From: Bosea sp. 29B
Lineage (GTDB): Bacteria > Pseudomonadota > Alphaproteobacteria > Rhizobiales > Beijerinckiaceae
Length of the DNA: 64,000 bases
Assembly (NCBI RefSeq): GCF_902506165.1
Contig: NZ_LR733817.1
Coordinates: 2,511,408-2,575,407, forward strand
Direction of reading: 5' to 3'
Of the stretch, positions 57,756 through 64,000 are shown one piece after another. The notes under the pieces were generated by a model. The model ran no database searches. It was not told where the DNA came from and saw only the letters and a list, made by a program, of their open reading frames with translations. A program made the position numbers and the translations under genes. Within the stretch, counting starts at the first letter, position 1. Each line of letters starts with the position of its first letter.

Positions 57756-59024
57756 TCAGCCCTTCTGCGCCAGCAGATCGGCGAAATGCGCGACGAGACG
57801 CGTCGCCACATCCGCCTTGGGCAAGGTCGGCCAGGTCTCGACACTGTCGGCGGTGACGAGGTGGACGGTGTTGACGTCGCCTCCCATCACGCCGGTGCCG
57901 CCGACATCATTGGCCACGATCAGGTCGCAGCCCTTCTTTGCCAGCTTGGCGCGGGCATAATCGACGACGTTCTGCGTCTCCGCCGCAAAGCCGACGACGA
58001 GGGCAGGCCGGTCGATCTCGCGCGCCGCGATGGTGGCGAGGATGTCGGGGTTCTCGACCAGAGCGAGGCTGGGCGGAGCCTTGCCGTCTTTCTTCATCTT
58101 CTGGCCGGCGGCACCGGCGGTGCGCCAGTCGGCGACGGCGGCGGCGAAGATCGCGATATCGGCCGGCAGCGCCGCCTCCGTCGCTTCCAGCATGTCGCGG
58201 GCGCTTTCGACATGGACGGTATTGACGCCGGCGGGGTCGGCGATGGTCACCGGCCCCGAGATCAGTGTCACCTGAGCGCCTGCTGCGGCTGCGGCTGCGG
58301 CGATGGCATGGCCCTGCTTGCCCGAGGAGCGATTGGCGATGTAGCGCACCGGGTCGATCGGCTCATGGGTCGGACCGGAGGTGACGAGCACACGTTTCCC
58401 CGCGAGCGGCTTCGGCCCCGAAGGCGCGCCGCCGGGCAGGCGGCCGAGAAAGCCGATCGAGGGCGTCTGCCTGTTATCGCCGGCGAGGGCCAGTTCGATC
58501 GCCGCCAGCAGCTCATGCGGCTCGGCCATGCGGCCGGGACCGCTCTCGCCGCGCTCGGCCATGGCGCCGGAATTGGGGCCGACGACGAGGACGCCGTCCT
58601 TCTGCAGCGTCGCCATGTTGCGACGCGTCGCCGGATGTTCCCACATCCGCGGATTCATCGCCGGGGCGATCAGGATGCGTTTATCCGTTGCAAGCAACGC
58701 GGTGGACGCGAGGTCGTCGGCATGGCCGTTCGCCATCTTGGCGATCAGGTCGGCGGTGGCGGGCGCAACGACCAGGAGGTCGGTCGAGCGCGACAGGGCG
58801 ATATGCCCGATATCGGCCTCGTCCGTCAGCGAGAACAGGTCGGTGAAACACTTTTCGCCCGCGAGCGAGGAGACCGCGAGTGGCGTGACGAACTGCTCGC
58901 CGGCCTTGGTCAGGATGCAGCGACAGGCGATGCCGTGATCCTTCAGGCGCCGGATCAGCTCGAGGCACTTATAGGCGGCGATGCCGCCGCCGATGATCAG
59001 CAGGATGGAGCGGGAAGCGGACAA
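57756..59024 (-). CDS. coaBC: Bifunctional phosphopantothenoylcysteine decarboxylase/synthase
   Basis: The 422-residue enzyme has the flavin domain ([15 protein letters not shown], with [16 protein letters not shown]) and the synthase domain ([44 protein letters not shown]). It makes 4'-phosphopantetheine for coenzyme A. It heads the minus-strand run coaBC-dut-Rrf2. Confidence 0.97.
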   Translation of the reverse strand: MSASRSILLIIGGGIAAYKCLELIRRLKDHGIACRCILTKAGEQFVTPLAVSSLAGEKCFTDLFSLTDEADIGHIALSRSTDLLVVAPATADLIAKMANGHADDLASTALLATDKRILIAPAMNPRMWEHPATRRNMATLQKDGVLVVGPNSGAMAERGESGPGRMAEPHELLAAIELALAGDNRQTPSIGFLGRLPGGAPSGPKPLAGKRVLVTSGPTHEPIDPVRYIANRSSGKQGHAIAAAAAAAGAQVTLISGPVTIADPAGVNTVHVESARDMLEATEAALPADIAIFAAAVADWRTAGAAGQKMKKDGKAPPSLALVENPDILATIAAREIDRPALVVGFAAETQNVVDYARAKLAKKGCDLIVANDVGGTGVMGGDVNTVHLVTADSVETWPTLPKADVATRLVAHFADLLAQKG

Positions 59025-59221
59025 GGGCGTGGCTCCGGAAGGCAGGGCGCGCCGTTTGGTAGCATCGGCCGGGCCGGGCTGTCATGTCTCGCCATTCGAG
59101 GCCCGTGGCTGCGCATCGTCACACGACGGGCGCGTCAGCGACTGATGTTGCAACCGCACCATGCGCTCGGCTAGTTGTTTTCAAGGCTCCCTTACGATCA
59201 CCCAGCGACGAAGGCATCCCG

Positions 59222-59929
59222 ATGAAGAAGGTTTTTCCTGACGCCAAGGCGGCGCTCGCCGGCGTCGTCAAGGACGGCATGACCATCATGGCCGGCGGTT
59301 TCGGCCTCTGCGGCATTCCCGATACGCTGATCGAGGCGATCCGCGACTCCGGTGCCAAAAACCTGACCTTCATCTCCAACAATGCCGGCGTTGACGGCGC
59401 CGGCCTCGGCATCCTGCTCGAGACCAAGCAGATCAAGAAGATGATCAGTTCTTACGTCGGTGAGAACAAGCTCTTCGCCGAGCAGTACCTCTCCGGCCAG
59501 CTCGAGCTCGAATTCAACCCGCAGGGCACGCTGGCCGAGCGCATCCGCGCCGGCGGCGCCGGCATCCCGGCCTTCTTCACCAAGACCGGTGTCGGCACGC
59601 TGATCGCCGAGGGCAAGGAAGAGCGCGAGTTCGACGGCGAGCGCTACATCATGGAGCGCGGCCTCTTCGCCGATATCTCGATCGTCCACGCCTGGAAGGG
59701 CGATACCGAGGGTAACCTCGTCTACCGGAAGACGGCGCGCAACTTCAATCCGATGATGGCCTCGGCCTCGCGCATGACGATCGCCCAGGTCGAGCATCTC
59801 GTCCCGGCCGGCGAGATCGATCCCGATCACATGCACACGCCCGGCATCTTTGTGAAGCGCATCGTGCACGTCGCCAATCCGGTGAAGCGCATCGAGCAGC
59901 GCACCGTGCGCAAGCGCGAAACGGCCTGA
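59222..59929 (+). CDS. scoA: 3-oxoacid CoA-transferase subunit A
   Basis: The 235-residue subunit has [22 protein letters not shown] and [23 protein letters not shown], the SCOT alpha pattern. With scoB it activates acetoacetate with succinyl-CoA in ketone-body or butanoate use. GAAGG precedes ATG 59222. scoB starts 16 bases later. Confidence 0.94.
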   Translation: MKKVFPDAKAALAGVVKDGMTIMAGGFGLCGIPDTLIEAIRDSGAKNLTFISNNAGVDGAGLGILLETKQIKKMISSYVGENKLFAEQYLSGQLELEFNPQGTLAERIRAGGAGIPAFFTKTGVGTLIAEGKEEREFDGERYIMERGLFADISIVHAWKGDTEGNLVYRKTARNFNPMMASASRMTIAQVEHLVPAGEIDPDHMHTPGIFVKRIVHVANPVKRIEQRTVRKRETA

Positions 59930-59945
59930 AGAGGAGATCACGCAC

Positions 59946-60599
59946 ATGGCCTGGACCCGTGAACAGATCGCCGCTCGCGCCGCCAAGGAGCTCAAGGACG
60001 GCTTCTACGTCAATCTCGGCATCGGCATCCCGACGCTCGTCTCGAACTACATCCCCGACGGCATGAGCGTGCAGCTCCAGTCGGAGAACGGCATGCTCGG
60101 CATGGGCCCCTTCCCCTATGAGGGCGAGGAGGATCCGGACCTGATCAATGCCGGCAAGCAGACCATCACCGAACTGCCGACGACGAGCTATTTCTCGTCA
60201 TCTGACTCCTTCGGCATGATCCGCGGCGGCCATATCGATCTCTCCATCCTTGGCGCCATGCAGGTCGCCGAGAATGGCGACCTCGCCAACTGGATGATCC
60301 CCGGCAAGATGGTGAAGGGCATGGGCGGCGCCATGGACCTCGTCGCCGGAGTCAAGAAGGTCGTCGTGGTGATGGAGCACGTCGCCAAGAACAAGGACGG
60401 CTCGGAATCGCCGAAGCTGCTCAAGGCCTGCGACCTGCCGCTGACCGGCGCCGGCGTTGTCGACATGGTGATCACCGACCTCGGTGTCTTCTCCATCGAC
60501 GAGAATGGCGGCGGCATGACCTTGCTCGAGCTCGCCGAGGGCGTTTCCCTCGACGAGATCAAGGCCAAGACCGAAGCGCCCTTCAAGGTCGCGCTCTGA
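59946..60599 (+). CDS. scoB: 3-oxoacid CoA-transferase subunit B
   Basis: The 217-residue subunit has the catalytic Glu47 in [15 protein letters not shown], and [14 protein letters not shown]. It forms the CoA-transferase with the preceding gene. Its 3' end overlaps the convergent LysR gene by 17 bases. Confidence 0.95.
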   Translation: MAWTREQIAARAAKELKDGFYVNLGIGIPTLVSNYIPDGMSVQLQSENGMLGMGPFPYEGEEDPDLINAGKQTITELPTTSYFSSSDSFGMIRGGHIDLSILGAMQVAENGDLANWMIPGKMVKGMGGAMDLVAGVKKVVVVMEHVAKNKDGSESPKLLKACDLPLTGAGVVDMVITDLGVFSIDENGGGMTLLELAEGVSLDEIKAKTEAPFKVAL

Positions 60600-61503
60600 C
60601 CTCGCAGAGCCGCGCCAGCGTCTCCGCGAAGGCGCGGGCGGCCGGGCCCATCGCCTCGTCGAGGCGGTGGGCGAGATAGGCTTCGGCCGGGAGCTGCGCG
60701 TTCCGGCCGAGCGCCCTCGTCGCGACCCTGACCAGCCTGCCCTCGGCGAGATCGCGCGCGATCAGCCAGTTCGGCAGCCGGCCCCAGCCGAGCCCGGCCA
60801 GGATCATCGCATGCTTGGTGTCCTGCCCGGTGACGCGGCAGGTCTGCGGCGAGAGCACGCCGAAATCCTGCGCGCCCGAGATCGGCGTCGGGTCGATCTG
60901 CACGATCTGGAGATGTCCGGCGAGTTCGGAGCGCGACAGGACGCGCCCGTCACCTGCCCGGGCGAGCGGATGTGTCGCCGCGACGACCGCAATGGCCTCG
61001 ATGCTCGTCAGGGCCTCGATCGCGATGCGTGAATCACGGAAATTCTCGCCGACCGTGATAGCGAGGGCACTGCGCCGCTCCAATAGCGCCGCGATCGGTC
61101 CGCCCAGCGGCTCGATGGCGAGCCGGATCGAGACAGACGGGTAGCGCTCGCGCAGGTCGGCGAGCGCCGCGCCGATCAGCGGGGAGGGAAACAGCACGTC
61201 GATCGTCAGCGACAGCTCGATCTCGACGCCCCGGCTCAGGCCATGGGCGCGGGCCTTCAAGGCGCCGACCCGCAGCAACACCTCTCTGATGTCGGCGAGC
61301 AAAGCCTTGCCTTCCGCCGTCAGGGCCGGGCGATGGCCCGAGCGGTCGAACAGCTGGAGGCCGAGCTGCCCCTCCAGATTGGCGATGGCATGGCTGATGG
61401 CGGACTGGGCCCGCGATAGCCGCGTCGCTGCCGAGCGGAAGCTGCCGGCTTCGGCGACGGTAACGAAGGTCCGCATCTGGTCGAGGGTGAGCGCATCGAG
61501 CAT
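60583..61503 (-). CDS. LysR family transcriptional regulator
   Basis: The 306-residue protein has the Lys[49 protein letters not shown] and a co-inducer domain. AAGGAA lies before ATG 61503. Divergent from the MFS gene, which it probably regulates; convergent with scoB. Confidence 0.9.
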   Translation of the reverse strand: MLDALTLDQMRTFVTVAEAGSFRSAATRLSRAQSAISHAIANLEGQLGLQLFDRSGHRPALTAEGKALLADIREVLLRVGALKARAHGLSRGVEIELSLTIDVLFPSPLIGAALADLRERYPSVSIRLAIEPLGGPIAALLERRSALAITVGENFRDSRIAIEALTSIEAIAVVAATHPLARAGDGRVLSRSELAGHLQIVQIDPTPISGAQDFGVLSPQTCRVTGQDTKHAMILAGLGWGRLPNWLIARDLAEGRLVRVATRALGRNAQLPAEAYLAHRLDEAMGPAARAFAETLARLCEVRARP

Positions 61504-61650
61504 GATCGATTTCCTTGATCGACTCGATGCCAATTATCTCACTTTTCGAGATCGACGGGAAACCGCATCTCCGGGCGACGCCGTAGCGCCGCCCAAGGAA
61601 CAGAGCATGGCCGACCATCCCGCTGAGATCATCGTCGCGAGGTCGCGCTC

Positions 61651-62843
<1,193 letters not shown>

Positions 62844-62847
<4 letters not shown>

Positions 62848-63476
62848 TCGCGTTCCGTGAGTCGCTGGTCGCGTTCCCAGCCGGCGCGGACGAGCTCCGG
62901 CACGTCGTTCTCCTCCTCGGGGTAACCGAGGCAGAGATAGCCGATCAGTTTCCACTCCGGCGGGGCGCCGGTGATGGCGGTGATCTCGGCGGGAGCGAGG
63001 ATCGAGACCCAGCCGAGGCCGAGCCCATGGGCGCGGGCGGCGAGCCAGAACTGCGTGATCGCCGCTACAACCGAATAATCCAGCATCTCCGGCATGGTCC
63101 GGCGGCCGAGGCCATGACCCTGCGCGGTGCCATGGTCGCAGAATACCGCGAACTGCACCGGCGCCTCGCGCAGGCCTTCGAGCTTGAGGCGGGCATAGAG
63201 CGCTGCGCGCTCGCCCTCATACTCGGCCAGCGCATCGGCATTGCAGCGGGAAAAGCTCGCCTGGACCGCGGCGCGCTGCTCGGGATCGTCCACCCGCAGC
63301 CAGCGCCAGGGCTGCGAATGGCCGACTGAGGGCGCGAGCTGCATCAGATCGAGCAGCTTCGCCAGCAGCTCCTCCGACACCGGCTCGCGCCGGAAGCGCC
63401 TGATATCGCGGCGCCAGGCGATGAGCTCGCCGAGCTTGTCGCGGAAGTCGTCATCGAAGACGGGCGGCGAACTCAC
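62844..63476 (-). CDS. bluB: 5,6-dimethylbenzimidazole synthase
   Basis: The 210-residue flavin-destructase has WRRDIRRFRREPVSEELLAKLLDL, APSVGHSQPWRWLRV, HGLGRRTMPEMLDYSVVAAI and GLGWVSILAPAEI, typical of BluB. It makes the lower ligand of cobalamin from FMNH2. ATG overlaps the cobB stop as ATGA, placing it in a cobalamin operon. Confidence 0.95.
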
Positions 63477-64000
63477 GCCCCCTCCCGCACCGCGATGGCG
63501 TGGAAGAAGGAGCCCGAGACGAGGCCGCGACGGCTGCCGGCGGGTGCTGGCGGCGAGCCATGTGGGTCGGTGACCACCGCGAAGGCCGGGTCCTCGCCTT
63601 GCGAGATCACGGTCGCATAGTGGAATTCGTGGCCGCTGAGGCGATCGCCGGCGCGGCCGAGCGGCCCGTTAGTGGCGAGCACCGCATTGCGATAGCCGAG
63701 ATTCATCTTGCGCCTGGCGAAGCTGGTCTCGACCGAGAGCAGACCGGCCATGGCGTGGCTGACCCCATCGGCGTCGATCAGGCTCTTGCCCAGCACCATG
63801 TAGCCGCCGCACTCGCCATGGACCGGGCGGGTGCGGGCGAAATCGCGTAAGCCGTCGAGAAAGCGCGAGGCGCCAGCGAGCCGGCCGGCATGCAGCTCGG
63901 GATAGCCGCCCGGCAGCCAGCAGGCGTCGCAACCTTCCGGTGGCGGCTCGTTCGCGAGCGGTGAGAAGGGAATGAGCTCGGTTCCTTGCGAGCGCCAGCC
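63473..64000 (-). CDS. cobB: Cobyrinic acid a,c-diamide synthase, C-terminal part (cut by window edge)
   Basis: The visible 175 residues are the class I glutamine amidotransferase end: WLPGGYPELHAG, then VHGECGGYMVLGKSLIDADG with the catalytic cysteine, and SGHEFHYATV with the histidine. It amidates cobyrinic acid. The gene continues past the right edge; it precedes bluB in the transcript. Confidence 0.93.
   Translation of the reverse strand, partial: GWRSQGTELIPFSPLANEPPPEGCDACWLPGGYPELHAGRLAGASRFLDGLRDFARTRPVHGECGGYMVLGKSLIDADGVSHAMAGLLSVETSFARRKMNLGYRNAVLATNGPLGRAGDRLSGHEFHYATVISQGEDPAFAVVTDPHGSPPAPAGSRRGLVSGSFFHAIAVREGA

Overview
This 64 kb window is a high-GC alphaproteobacterial chromosome segment. 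Gene content points to Hyphomicrobiales and most resembles Bosea or a close relative. The clues are a glpRDSTPQUV glycerol locus of the rhizobial type, an HWE-family histidine kinase, DctQM-fused TRAP permeases, a small SRP RNA upstream of dnaX-ybaB-recR, and an rpmH-rnpA-yidC-yihA block. The genus is an inference. Coding density is high: no stretch over 300 bases lacks a gene, many neighbouring genes overlap at ATGA or TGATG, and I found no tRNA, rRNA, CRISPR array, insertion sequence or prophage.

Layout, left to right. (1) 1-6348: a cytochrome c and beta-propeller pair; a TetR regulator with an isochorismatase-fold hydrolase and a DsbA-like isomerase; divergent from them, an HpaB/4-hydroxybutyryl-CoA dehydratase-like flavoprotein coupled to an AidB-type acyl-CoA dehydrogenase. 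(2) 6365-13626: a LacI regulator divergent from a TRAP receptor, a TRAP QM permease, a VOC protein, a RuBisCO-like protein and a DUF1537 sugar-acid kinase. This looks like a self-contained pathway for importing and breaking down an acid sugar, and it is the most interesting locus here. (3) 13639-22632: a repeat lipoprotein, a D-aminopeptidase coupled to two tandem peptide-binding proteins, a PepSY-like protein, anmK, and rfbC-rfbB. (4) 22765-25296: DUF899, MarR and VOC genes, then an AT-rich mini-island carrying one HTH-like gene with its own promoter and terminator. (5) 25322-33870: the complete glycerol ABC importer with glpD and glpR; glpK is not in the window. (6) 34069-43501: signal transduction (HWE kinase, FixLJ-like pair), MFS exporters and small secreted proteins. 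(7) 43522-54270: housekeeping genes (dapD, recR, ybaB, dnaX, ffs SRP RNA, rpmH, rnpA, yidC, yihA) interrupted by a ChrB-like regulator with a membrane-protein pair and by a CatB-like acetyltransferase. (8) 54428-64000: a two-domain VOC protein, the coaBC-dut-rrf2-cysK-GNAT chain, scoAB with a LysR/MFS pair, and bluB-cobB of the cobalamin pathway, which runs off the right edge.

How the genes work together. The TRAP, RuBisCO-like and kinase genes form an uptake-plus-catabolism unit. glpSTPQUV imports glycerol, glpD oxidises glycerol-3-phosphate and GlpR controls the locus. coaBC, dut and cysK are short-spaced core metabolic genes. Several palindromic intergenic elements recur, including a 27-bp exact repeat at 27239 and 50067 and a hairpin at 44384 and 45495, suggesting a genome-wide family of repeats. 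All functional assignments come from reading motifs by eye; no database search was run.
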